A DNA stretch of 64,000 nt. It comes from Larix kaempferi (Eukaryota; Streptophyta; Pinopsida; Pinales; Pinaceae). Each line of letters begins with the position of its first letter. Positions within the stretch are counted from its first letter, which is position 1. Made by a program: the position numbers and the translations under genes. A model generated the notes under the pieces. It was not told the origin of the DNA, made no database searches, and saw only the letters and a list, made by a program, of their open reading frames with translations. Location of the stretch: contig BSBM01000592.1 in NCBI GenBank assembly GCA_027924585.1, forward strand, positions 5,128,001-5,192,000. Reading direction: 5' to 3'. Shown here piece after piece: positions 45,998 to 57,127 of this stretch.

Positions 45998-47083
45998 CAG
46001 TGTTATCAAAACCGGTCAGCCCAACCAGTTTAGGCACCTAGCTGGTCCGAACCGCCACCCTGAACCGGAAATGGCTAGGTCTGTACGAACCGGCCTTTTT
46101 TCACCTGACGAGCTAGTTCCGTACTGCATCGTACAGCCATGGCTCTAGGCTCTAAAAATTCAATTTTTTTAAAATCAAAAAAGGGCCTACACTAATATCA
46201 AAAAACCTAACCCTAGTAATCATCAATAACATTAAATGGTAATATTAAATTCTTAAAATAAAAGTGGAATTCTCCTTATCTTTTATTTTCTATCATTTTA
46301 CTTAAATCTTTAACATTACCACTAATTGTTTCAGGATGTTTGAAAGTAGTTCCAACCTCATCGAACTTCAAATGCAAAAAGTCGAATTTTAGATCCCACT
46401 CAGAATTCAACAGACTTAACAGTATTCACGGTTTCAGGATTGCAACATTTCCACTGGATTCTACCATGTATGAGGGTAGGGGATTGGCACTTAATCAAGC
46501 GCATCAACCCCTCTATGTATCTCGATGTTGGTGGTGTTGATTGTTTAACTCCTTTGTCATGACCTTAGTAAAAATGTACCCTTCACTAAATTACTTATTA
46601 GGCATGTGAAGTTTTCTCTACCTTTTTTCAATGCTTGGTTTAGGAGGTTTTATCAAAATTGTAGTGTGTCTAGTATCTACTATGCACAATTAGAGTTTAG
46701 ACTAGTAGTACCATATGATCAGATTGTAGACACTAGACTATAGTTATTGATTAGTACTATGCTTATTTTTGGACTCTAGGGACCATTTAGAGCCTCTTTG
46801 ATGATGTATTTTGGATAAGAAATGATTTGCACTCAGTGCTATTTTGGCTATATGCAACCATACTTGCTATATACATGAGAAACTTTGCATATTTGTGTAT
46901 AATGGTTTGGATTCATATGGGGGTACGTGAATATATATGTTGTTTTACAAAATTTGAATATTTTATGTAGATTTTGGTCGACCGTTTTTTTGGTCCGGTT
47001 TTTCCCCTTTTTTTCCGGTTCTGGTCTGGTTCAGTTTTTTCGGCTCTACTAGTTCGAAGACCAATCCAGTCCTGGTAACATTG
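45998..47083 (+). mobile_element. hAT-2, non-autonomous hAT (1086 bp)
   Basis: Perfect 8-bp duplication ATATATAG (45990-45997 and 47084-47091). Ends CAGTGTTATCAAAACCGG and, reversed, CAATGTTACCAGGACTGG. Subterminal DNA repeats 'accgg'/'aacc' words at both ends. 46210-46530 is shared with hAT-1. No transposase. Confidence 0.9.
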
Positions 47084-47093
47084 ATATATAGAT

Positions 47094-48273
47094 CAGTGAA
47101 GCACGACTCGTTGGAGACTCGCGAGTCTTCCCGAGTCAATTCCCAGGACAAGTAACTGTAGAAGACTCGGTGGAAACTTGTTGAACTCGGGTCAAACTCT
47201 GCTCCCTCGTCAAACTCACCCAAACCCGTCAATACTCGCCAGTACTTGCCAAAAAACGCATTTTAGGTAAACGGTGTTCGGTATTCTTCTGTGCCCGAGA
47301 ATTTGAAGGGATAGTTTAAAAATTATGTTGGTGGGTCGCGGCCAGGAGTATTCCGATTAGTGAAGAATGCAAGTAAACGGTGAACAATTCTAGGTAAATG
47401 GTGTTCGATATTCTTCTGTGCTCGAGAATTTGCAAGTGAAGAATTCGCGACCAGGAGTATTCCGATTAGTGAAGAATGCAAGTGTTGTCGACGCTTTCTC
47501 TGCCAATGTTCCGAACCACAGAGGGGTATTCCAATAAATTTGGGATGTTATTGGATCGATAGAGGTTAGCCGCTTTCTCTGCCAATTTTCCCGACGCTCT
47601 CTGCCAATTTCCCGATGCTTTTCCTGCCGACGTCATTTGTTTTAAAAGGCTATTGAATAATATAATTTAATTTGGGTATAAAGGTTATAGTAAATGTTTT
47701 ACTATGCATATGTTTTATTGTAGGTTTATAATTTTATATAATGTAATTTAATTTAATTTATTTACCATGCATATGTTTTATTGTAGGTTATATAATGTAA
47801 TTTAATTTAATTTATTTACGATGCATAATTTAATGCCTTCCATATGTTTTATTGTAGGTTATAGTAAATGTTTTTTTTATAAATTACATATTAACTATTA
47901 ATTTATTAAATATAAATATTATATATTGCATAAGTTATTATATTAAATACCAAATGTTTCTTATATATGTAAATGTATTATTGTTATTATTTATATACTG
48001 TAAAATTATATTTGATAAGTTAATTAATAAAATAATTATATTTTGAAAATATGTATATTGCAGAGCCTAATATCAATTGTCCATTACATTATTGCATAGA
48101 TTGTAGTTTTATAACCTATATGGATTGGAAATGCCATTAACATCTTTTTTTACGCTCAAACTTTACCATATTTTAAGTTTTTTTCCTATTTGCCGAGTTT
48201 TTCCCGAGTCTTTCCCGAGTCGATGAGTCACATGCCAGCCGAGTCTTTGCCAAGTTCGAGTCGTGCAACATTG
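47094..48273 (+). mobile_element. hAT-3, non-autonomous hAT (1180 bp)
   Basis: Perfect 8-bp duplication ATATAGAT (47086-47093 and 48274-48281). Ends CAGTGAAGCACGACTCG and, reversed, CAATGTTGCACGACTCG. 'GACTCG' or 'CGAGTC' recurs about ten times near the two ends. It contains a duplicated 120-bp block (about 47268-47490) and AT-rich tandem copies of 'atgttttattgtaggtt' (47690-47870). Its left duplication overlaps the right duplication of hAT-2, so it inserted later. Confidence 0.9.
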
Positions 48274-48456
48274 ATATAGATTATAAAAATGAATGTAAAA
48301 CATTATATGATATATAGTTCCAACAATTCTTCTCTTGTTCTTGTAAAATTGTCTCCTTGTTTGTTCCCTGTATCTAAGCATTTGTTGATGATTGTAGCTT
48401 GGACAGGTACTTCTACGTAGGCCAGGTGTCAGGCATGCAGGAGTCGTCCATATTAC

Positions 48457-49068
48457 TGTTAAAATTATATGCTACAATAGACTAGATTCCAATTTCATTA
48501 GCATTCAATACATTATTCACAATAGCGACATAATAAGGATCTATGAAAGATGCACAATCACAAAGCACAAAACAATATATCCTGGGAAACCCTCAAGGGG
48601 AAGAAAACCCAGCAAGAACTTCCTCAATATAGATGATCCAAGTACAATGCCCATAAATAGGTCTCACAAATACGAGAGACAAAAAGACCAAACTCTAGAC
48701 CCAATCCAATCCTCCTCCTCCTTCGCAGATATCTCTCTCTCTCCTCTAATGCGAATTGCACAAGTAAGTGAATGTACAAATGAGAGGAACTCACTCTCTA
48801 TTTATACTTTATTTTCACTTAAATTTTAATCCAACTAGGTCGGCCCCCAATAACCTAACTAGGCCGACCTCTTTAGGAAGACTCAATATAACATTATATT
48901 ATATTATTTTGGGTACTAACGACCCGACTTACAATGGAGGTTTAACCTCATGACTTTTACATGACCAAATATAATAATGACATCCCCAAACGGAGGTAAA
49001 ACATCCCCGACGAAGTTACAATAATAAAATATAAGTAGAATATTCTTTGAAGTTCCATTAATTTAACA
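48457..49068 (-). repeat. C1 3' LTR
   Basis: 612 bp, TGTTAAATTAATGG to TTAACA on the minus strand. TATA box TATAAATA at 48799-48806. Confidence 0.9.
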
Positions 49069-49083
49069 CTCCCCCTCAACAAG
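49069..49083 (-). promoter_or_regulatory. C1 polypurine tract
   Basis: The minus strand reads CTTGTTGAGGGGGAG directly before the TGTTAA of the 3' LTR. Confidence 0.85.
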
Positions 49084-49139
49084 AAGGGTATTCTACTAAC
49101 AACAACATTTGCATGTGTAACTCTACACAACATCATCGG

Positions 49140-49510
49140 AGGGGGAGGGGCTTCATCAACATCATCTGGAACATTGGTTGATACATCTATAAATCATTGG
49201 GAGTTCTTCAACATCAACATCATTAGCAGCTGGAACAGCTACTGTAACATCATCAACATCTGCAGCACGGAGCTGGAACCTCATCATCATCTTCAGTACA
49301 GAGCTGAAGTATCATCAGCATCATCCACAGCACTGGAGCATCCTCATCTACAGCACTAGAACATCATCATCTGCAGCACTGAAGCATCCTCACCTACAGC
49401 ACTGAAACATCAATATCTGCAGCACTGGAGCATCCTGGAACATCATCATCTGCAGTAATGGAACATCCTCATCTACAGTACTGGAACATCATCAGGAGCA
49501 TCATCACCTG
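49140..49510 (-). repeat. CAT-rich tandem array in C1 3' region
   Basis: About a dozen units of roughly 24 bp built on 'catcatctgcagcactggaa' with variants. The reversed array is in C2 at about 59965-60190. Confidence 0.8.
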
Positions 49511-50197
49511 CAACACACGTGATCCTTCCTTTCAGAACTAGGGATCTTGGACAATCATTCCTTTCGAAATTCGGGATTCGGTCCAACAACGCTGGTGATC
49601 CTTCCTTTCGGAACTGGGATCATGGACAATCCTTCCTTTCGGAACTCGGGATTCAGTCCAACAACTCTGGTGATCCTTCCTTTCGGAACCAGGGATTCAT
49701 TCCAACAACACTGATGATCCTTCCTTTCGGAACTAGGGATCATGGGCAATCCTTCCTTTCAAAACTAGGGATTCAACCCAACAACACTGGTGATCCTTCC
49801 TTTCGGAACTAGGGATTCAATCCAACAACACTGATGATCCTTCCTTTCGGAACTAGGGATCATGGACAATCCTTCCTTTTGGAACCAAGGATTAAGTCCA
49901 ACACTCACATCTTAGACAATCCTTCCTTTCGGAACTAGGGATTCAGTCTAAGGATCAACATTTAAGACTGTCCATCCTTTCGGAATTATGGGATCACTCT
50001 CTACGGATGATCAATCCCATCACAACTCAAGATCGACATTTAAGACTATCCTTCCTTTGAAAATTACGGGATCATTGTCTAGGGATGATAAATCCCACTG
50101 CAACTCAAGATCAACATTTAAGAATATCCTTCCTTTCGGAATTACGGGATCACTTTCTAGGGATGATCAATCCCACTGCACCACAGTATCATCAGCA
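49511..50197 (-). repeat. 'Cctttcggaac' tandem array in C1 3' region
   Basis: Alternating half-units: 'gatccttcctttcggaac' plus 'tagggattcagtccaacaac', and the same first half plus a 'gatcatggacaat' linker, giving a compound period near 70 bp. It lies between the pol stop and the 3' LTR. The same array, reversed, follows pol in C2, so it belongs to the family. Confidence 0.85.
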
Positions 50198-51936
50198 CTA
50201 CTCCCCCTTTCGAAGGAAGTCCTTACGGACTACACCAAGCTTGTCAGGGAAGTGCTCAAACTTCACACGAGATAGAGGCTTAGTCAACACATCTGCAACC
50301 TACTCATCCGTGCTAACATATTGGAGCTTTATAATTCCCTTCTGCACCATATCACAGATGTAGAAATACCATATCTCTATGTGCTTTGACTTATCATGGA
50401 ACACGGGGTTCTCTGTCATCTTTATACAACTCTGGTTATCACATAGAATCATTGTGGTATCCAACTCTAGATCAAACTGACCTGATAACAACTTCCAAAG
50501 CCATATAGCTTCACAACTTGCAGAACAGGTTGCAAAATACTCTGCCTCTGCAGTGCTGAGAGCAACACTAGATTGCTTCCTACTTAAAAATGAGACATGG
50601 CTAACCCCATACTGTAACATCCACCTGAAGTGTTGTTCCTATCTAAGACACTTCCTGCCCAATCGGAATCTGTATAACCATACAGTCTGAACTCATGATC
50701 TCTGGAATAATTGAGACCATAGTCTATTGTACCTTTTAGGTACCTTATCACATGCTTTGGAGCTACAATGTGAACACGTCTGGGCTCAACCAGATACTGG
50801 CTCAACGTATTCACAGCAAAGCATATATCTGGCCTCGTATTCGTCAAATACATCAACGACCCAATAATCTACCTGTATAGAGTCACATCCACTAGTTCTG
50901 ACGAAGTATCAGATAATAACTTCAAGTTGGTATCCATGGGTGTGCCAATGGCTTTACACTCCAACATATCAAATCTTTTCAAGATTTCTACTGCATACTT
51001 CCCTTGGTTAAGGAAGATTCCCTCTAGGCTTTGCCATACCTCAAGACCTAGAAAATAATGCATTAAGCCAAGGTCTTTCATCTCGAATTCTGCAGCGAGC
51101 TTCTTCTTACACTCTGAGATTTGCCTCTCATTACCTGTCATGAACAAGTCATCCACATATAGCAATAATATCACTGGTTCATCATCCATAACCTTGAAGT
51201 AAAGGTTAGGATCAGCTTTACTCTTGGTAAAGCCTAAGCTCATCAGAAAACTATCAATTCTTCCATAACAAGCTCTTGAAGCTTGCTTCAACCCATACAG
51301 AGCCGCCTTCAATTTATAGACATGCCTCTCTTTGTTTTCAACCTCAAAACCTTGTGGTTGTTCTATGTACACTTCCTCCTCAATAACACCATTCAAGAAA
51401 GATGTTTTCACATCCATCTGGTGTAACTTCCACTTCATCGTGGCTTCCAGTGCCATGATGGTTCTAATTGAAGTGTACCTTGCTACAGGAGCAAATGTTT
51501 CCTCATAATCGATTCCTTCCTTTTGAGAAAATCCTCGAGCCACAAACCTAGCTTTGTATTTCTCAATACTTCCATCTGCAGCATGTTTTATCTTGTATAT
51601 CCATTTGGAAGATACCACACTTTTACCTTCTGGTTTGGGAACTATGTCCCATACATCATTCTTCATTAAAGACTAGTATTCTTCCGTCATAGCTTCTACC
51701 CATTCTTTCTTTTGAATGGCCTCTTCAAAGCAAGTAGGTTCTTTGTTTACAAGATCACACATCAAAGCCACATAACTAGAAAATGGCTTTGGCCTCTTAC
51801 TTTCTCTTGTGGAGCCTTCTGGAGCTCCATACCTCTCTACATCGTGAATGATTTCACGAGCCCAAGTTGGCTTTCTCTTGCGAGAGATAGTCATGGATGG
51901 AGGTTCTTGGGGATCCATCATACCATGATCTTCCAA
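50198..51936 (-). pseudogene. C1 copia reverse transcriptase / RNase H
   Basis: On the minus strand: integrase tail with 'TWAREII' (about 51870), RT from 'MKNDVWDIVPKPEGK' (51666), 'QMDVKTSFLNG' (motif with catalytic Asp), 'YGLKQASRAC', 'LLLYVDDLF' (the YVDD active site), 'LGLMHYFLGLEVW', then RNase H with 'TRPDICFAVNTLSQ', 'GYTDSDWAGS', 'ALSTAEAEY' and 'NQSCIKM', ending 'DKLGVVRKDF' and TAG at 50198. In-frame TAG codons at 51673-51675, 50869-50871 and 50300-50302 each stand where Gln (CAG) is expected. A further frame change near 50600 (in 'GLAMSHFLSRKQ') is seen. Defective as a polyprotein. Confidence 0.9.
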
Positions 51937-52269
51937 AGTCTCATCATCGGAAGAGGGTGCAACTTCTGTAACTTCTGGGAGCTACATCTTCTTCATATAC
52001 TTCTTCATGCTAACACTTGTGGTTCTTTGTAGAGAGTTCTGAATTCTGGAGATTACTCGATATATGCTTCTATTTTAAATTACACCATCTGTCTAGTGTA
52101 ATATACATCATTTTCCACTCATGGCAACGACTTGTCATAGTCGACTCACTCTCACTTTGTTCATCTATAGTATTTTTGATTTTATAAGTCTTCTTGAATG
52201 TCATCATCACTTGTTCTCTAGAACAAGTCTCATCATTATTCTTGTGTAGGAGAGTACACACGATCTTTC

Positions 52270-52636
52270 CTACAAGTCAAATTTAGTAGCATGGTTAGAA
52301 ACATTTCATAGTTTCCAAAACATATGCATAAAAACATAAGTCACATTGTCATAATGCTATCTTAGCCAATGCTACAACATTCATCCATATCCCACGTTCA
52401 TATGGTAACTTTCTAGATGCCTTCCATCTCTACCATGACATTATTAAGAGTGTGCACTACTCCCAATATGTCAACAAAGAGGTTTCACTCTAGATAAGTA
52501 GCAATGGAATGTTGTATAGCACCATAGGCTACTTACCCATCACATGCATATCACTGCAAACATTTTAACACACATCCTAAATAAATGTGTATACAACTGG
52601 ATACTATCATTTAAACAAAACAATTCAAATACTTAT
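52270..52636 (-). other. Intron-like segment in C1 between gag and pol
   Basis: Bounded on the minus strand by AAAG|ATAAGT and TTGACTTGTAG|GAA. C2 has the homologous segment with a proper GTAAGT donor (56483-56843). The C1 donor is therefore mutated G to A. No coding frame inside. Confidence 0.6.
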
Positions 52637-52799
52637 CTTTCTTTGTTTGGTAGGATCTCTTTTGATCCTAGTCTTCTTGCTGGGATTACTGGAATGTTCG
52701 ATGGTGAACTCTAATCCATCATCAAAGTTCCTGAATCAAGCTTGTATGTTGCTTCTCCTATTCTCCTAGAGAAACTTTCTGAGGGGAGTCATCTTCTTC

Positions 52800-53756
52800 A
52801 AGATTGGAAAGAGTGCTTTGAAGCACCACTATTACAAGACATATTCTTCGATTTCTTCCTTTGGTAACTTCCTGGGAGATCCTTCTTCTTCTTCTTCTTC
52901 TTCTTCTTCTTCATCTTCGGCAAAATGAGCATGATGTCTTTGGTTATTCTTCTTCTTACATTCTTCTTTTGTTTCTGGACAATCTTTGGTAATATGTCCC
53001 ATCTTATTCACAACGGAAACATTGATAAGAAGAGAAGTCTCTTCGCTTGTAGTTTCCCTTCTTATACTTTTGAAACTTCTTTGGAGGATGAGATTCTTTA
53101 TGATTTTCCTTCTTGAAATGAGGCTTTCCCTTTCCTCTCTTAGTATGGGTAGCTAGAGCTTGATCATCATCTTCGAACAATGCTTCTCGATTTGCCACTC
53201 TAGCCTCTTCTTGGACACATTCTTCCCATACAACTTCAGATAGTAAACTTTCCTTCCTTGCACACATGGTCCGGATAAAAGAGTACCAAGGTCTAGTAAG
53301 ACCATTAAGAGCAGTCATCACCAACTCATCTTCATCAAGGGTATCTCCAATTGCTTCTAGTTGTTCTTTGAATTGGGAGACCCTTGTAAAAGATTCTTGG
53401 ATATATTCTCCTTGGCTCATCTTTGTACTTTTTAGTTGGGCTCTCAAATTCATCTTTCGATTTATGTTTCTTCCTTCATACATTCTGGTTAAGGCATCAA
53501 ACATCTCCTTTGGAGTCTTCTTGGAGGAAACTTGAGGAATCAACTGATCTTTTATGGAGTCTGCTATGATCCTCATAGCCCTAATCATGTCCTTCTTATG
53601 CTTTTCCTTAGCTTCATCTTCTTCGGGTTCTGGTACAACTTCTTTAACGAACTTCAAGAGATCATTCTCCTCTAGAATGAGTCCAATCCTATACTTCCAA
53701 GCACGGAAGTTCTCTATGCCTTCCAACTTGTCATCAAGCTTAGTGCTTGGAGCCAT
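52800..53756 (-). pseudogene. C1 copia gag
   Basis: ATG at 53756, about 410 bp after the PBS: 'MAPSTKLDDKLEGIENFRAW' and a UBN2/copia gag-type domain (residues about 10-190, including 'ALTRMYEG', 'LRAQLKSTKM', 'ALNGLTRPW'), then a basic stretch ('KKFQKYKKGNYKRRD') and a CCHC knuckle CFRC...KMGHITKDC. One extra base between the first Cys pair and 'KMGH' (about 53000-53006) breaks the knuckle. After the frameshift a Glu run encoded by a (CTT)n/(GAA)n repeat (52881-52912) and a stop at about 52830 follow. Gag would bind RNA and build the particle. Confidence 0.85.
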
Positions 53757-54164
53757 CTTAACTCAGAGAGCAGAGAATAACCAAAAATCAAAATTTCTCA
53801 AAATAAAAAACTGAACTCACCAAAAGATGCGTTGACTGAGGCGAGTATGCTGATACACTTGGTTTCTGAAGATTCCAAAATTTCACCCTTGAAAATTGAC
53901 TTGCGAAATTCTGAACTGCAGTTTCTGGCTTTTTCCGATTTTCTGGTTTACTACAGTTTCTGGTCCAAAGTCAAACTAGGGTTTGACTTTCCGGGGGTTT
54001 CACCTGCTGAAAAATTTCGATCTTTGTACTAATAGATGCGCCTTGGAGAGGCGCACTTGCCTATGCCACTTTCACTCAAACATTCCACTTCTGTGGTAAA
54101 CCCTAATTTTTCACTTCAGAGAGAGAGAGAGTTTTACCTTGTGAAAGTTGCTCTTTTCAAGCTA

Positions 54165-54176
54165 GCTCTGATACCA
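54165..54176 (-). promoter_or_regulatory. C1 primer-binding site, tRNA-iMet
   Basis: TGGTATCAGAGC on the minus strand, directly adjoining the LTR end TTAACA. Confidence 0.95.
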
Positions 54177-54770
54177 TGTTAAGATTATATGCTACTATAG
54201 ACTAGATTCCAATTTAATTAGCATTCAATACATTATTCACAACAGCAACATAACAAGGATCTATGAATGATGCACAATCACAAAGCACAAAACAATATAT
54301 CATGGGAAACCCTCAAGGGGAAGAAAACCCAGCAAGAACTTCCTCAATATAGATGATCAAAGTACAATGCCCAAAAATAGGTCTCACAAATAAGAGAGAC
54401 AAAAAGACCAAACTCTAGATCCAAGCCAATCCTCCTCCTCCTTCATAGATATCTCTCTCTCTCCTCTAATGCGAATTGCATAAGTGAGTGAATGTACAAA
54501 TGAGAGGAACTCGCTCTCTATTTATACTTTACTTTTCACTTAACTTTTAATCCAACTAGGTCGACCCCAATAACCTAATTGGGCCGACCTCTCTAGGAAG
54601 ACTCAATATAACATGATATGATATTATTTTGGATACTAACGACCCGACTTACAATGGAGGTTTAACCTCATGAGTTTACATGACCAAATATAATAATGAC
54701 ATCCCCGAACAGAGGCAAAACATCCTCGACGGAGTTACAATAATAAAATACAAGTAGAATATTCTTTGAA
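54177..54770 (-). repeat. C1 5' LTR (outer end truncated)
   Basis: Matches 48457-49053. The first bases of the LTR (TGTTAAATTAATGG) are missing at the 54770 edge. TATA box TATAAATA at 54519-54526. Confidence 0.9.
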
Positions 54771-54773
54771 ATT

Positions 54774-55014
54774 AGGTGAAAAGTAAAGTATAAATAGAAG
54801 CAGAGCTTCCCTCATTTATTCACTCACTCACTTGTGCAATTCACATTAGAGGAGAGAGAGAGGTATCTGCGAAGGAGGAGGAGGCTTGGCTTGGGTCTAC
54901 AGTTTGATCTTTTGTCTCTCTTATTTGTGAGACATATTTTGGGCATTGTACTTTGATCATCTATATTGAGAAAGTTCTTGTTGGGTTTTCTTCCCCTAGA
55001 GGGTTTCCCAGGGT
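54774..55014 (+). repeat. Internal piece of a copia C LTR, plus strand
   Basis: Reverse copy of the LTR from the TATA region ('agtataaatag', about 54789) through 'gggtttcccagg' at about 55012. Lacks both LTR ends. It is probably the remains of the 5' LTR of C2, pressed against the 5' LTR of C1. Confidence 0.8.
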
Positions 55015-56465
55015 TAAAACATGCTTTACAATCCATTCACATAGCAATTATAACAAGTAGCAATCATTACTGGCGATCTAAATCCAAATATAATATGTGA
55101 TTAATTATTAATAATTACTCAGACAAGACTTTCAAGGTCATACTCACTTCATGGTTGTGATCATTTTGCTAGTGAAGGGTGAAAGCTAAGAAACAATTGG
55201 CTAGGTCAAAGGATGACTTACTGACTTAACACTGTGACACTTTGGAAATGGAAAAGGGAATACACACCATAGCATATAGTGGACAAGCAACAACACAGGG
55301 AATGGCGGTGTCTCACAAATGGATAAGTTGTTCAAAGAGTGTTTATTCACCTTACACAGATACGCACAATCCATAATACAAATGAAGCCAGCAATCTTTT
55401 TGATATAGAATTTAAGTTCCATTGCTTTTTGGGCCTAGAGTTTCCATAGCCTTTGATCTATGTGTGTTTATAAACACATTGCATAGATTTACATTTAATT
55501 TAGGCTTCTTACTGCAGGTGTGTTTTTAAGGCACTTGTTTACCTGAGCACTTCTAGGTGTGTCACAAACAGCTTGCTTACCTAGGTATTTATATTTCATA
55601 AAAGACATAGCATTTGATATTTCATAGCCATTTTCATTTGGCTTACTTTTCATACAAGATATAACATTTGATTTCCATACTTTGTATTCATGGCAGCACT
55701 AAAAGTTTCAGGTTTAGCCAACAACATCTTTAGTGACTAGGGGGACTTCTCAAGGAAATCCAACTCACCATAGGTAAGTTTTGTCACCAACTCAGAGCCG
55801 AGACACAATAAACAGGGAAGCTTATCCAATATAGAGGCTACAGTGGGGGAAGGTCCTCCGTGCCACTACTCAAGTAGTAAGTCAAGGTAATGAACAAACT
55901 GGGTAAGCCATGGATGGATGAAGACAGTGAATAATGAAACCAACACTAGCAAGCCAAAGTATGATGGGAATGATCACCTCTATTCTCCCTAAGGAGGGTA
56001 AAACCAATGAGTATAGGCCAAGAACTTCTAAGTCTGAGTAGGGACAAATATGATATATATATAGTGCAACCAGGTCCACATATCTCGCTAGATCATGATA
56101 TTTAGTGCTAAGACATGCTAAGAAAATGGAAATAAAAGCAACATAACCACAACACCATAATATACCTGCTGAGTCATATACCTCAATGCTCACCATCTGA
56201 ACCATCATTTGTCCTCTAAAACTACTACTGTAACTCTGGGCACTACTGGCTGCTCTGTACAAATGGGTAAATAGCTACATCGGTCATCTCTCTAAGTGTC
56301 CTGAGACTCAGTCATGGCATGGAGAATAAAACTGCTGTCCAAAATCTGATAGTGATCCAATATGGATGCTCATCTCAGCATCTCAATGTAAGGGAACTGG
56401 CTGAATAGTGTACTGGAATCTGACAAAAAATGTATGGTAGCCCGGATACTATATATCTGATAACG
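55015..56465 (-). repeat. Family A LTR 5' third, inverted
   Basis: On the minus strand it starts at 56465 with a slightly decayed TTATCAGATATATAGTATCC and follows 61785-63275 in order, ending inside the family at 55015. It separates C2 from its LTR piece. Confidence 0.8.
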
Positions 56466-56482
56466 CTACCAAACAAACAAAG

Positions 56483-56843
56483 GTAAGTATTTGAATTGTC
56501 ATTTTTGCTTAATTGATAGTGGCAAGTTGTGTACACATTTATTTAGGAAGTGTGTTATGAATGTTAGAATGTTTGCATGCATGTGATAGGTAAGTAGCCT
56601 ATGGTGCTATACAACATTCCATTGCTACTTATCTAGAATGAAACCTCTTTGCTGGCATATTGGGAGTAGTGCACGCTCTTAATAATGTTATGGTAGAGAT
56701 GGAAGGCATCTAGAAAGTTACCATATGAATGTAGGGTATGGATGAATGTTGCGATAGCATTATGACAGTGTGACTTATGTTTTATGCAAATGTTTTGGAA
56801 ACTATGAAATGTTTCTAACCATGCTATTGAATTTGACTTGTAG
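56483..56843 (+). other. Intron-like segment in C2 with intact splice sites
   Basis: CAAAG|GTAAGTATTTG at the left and TTGACTTGTAG|GAAG at the right. Homologous to 52270-52636 of C1. 361 bp, AT-rich, no frame. Confidence 0.65.
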
Positions 56844-57127
56844 GAAGTATCATACAACGATCACCTACAAATGAAGAATGATAAGACTTGTTCCATAGAA
56901 CAAGTGACGATGGTTCAACTATAACTTATGAAATCAAGTAGAGGAAGTCAGTTATGACGAGATGTTGCTCTAGTAGCCAGACTCATGGTGTGATCAAGAT
57001 ATCGAGAAACCTACAGGACTCAGAGAACCACATGTGTGCAGATTGAAGGACTTTCTATGGGATAGAATGATCACTTAGAGTGATGAGACATCAACCTTTG
57101 CTACAAGGTTGAAGATGAGAAACTCAT

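Larger units (their letters stand above)
45785..48456 (+). repeat. LTR-like DNA hosting hAT-2 and hAT-3
   Basis: With both hAT elements removed, about 390 bp remain: a start TGTTAGGGAGTAG, then 'ttggtgaattcaccaaac', a TATA region 'cctatatatagattataaaaatg', and a T-rich leader with 'ttctcttgttcttgtaaaattg'. This looks like a copia-type LTR promoter, but its 3' end and any target duplication are unresolved. Confidence 0.4.
48457..54770 (-). mobile_element. C1: Ty1/copia element, minus strand, pol-defective
   Basis: Order on the minus strand: 5' LTR (54177-54770), tRNA-Met PBS, gag (53756 down), an intron-like segment, RT and RNase H (to 50198), a tandem-repeat 3' region, polypurine tract, 3' LTR (48457-49068). 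Protease and the integrase core are absent. The 5' LTR lacks about its first 15 bp, so no target duplication can be tested. In the first 138 aligned bases the LTRs differ at eight sites. Confidence 0.9.

Noticed and set aside
48411-48456. A possible short exon ('LDRYFYVGQVSGMQESS' reading)
   Set aside because: Only about 17 codons, no splice sites of quality and no recognised family.
49511-50197. Regularly spaced repeat that could suggest a CRISPR-like array
   Set aside because: The spacers are themselves repeated, the array lies inside a copia element, and a reversed twin is in C2.
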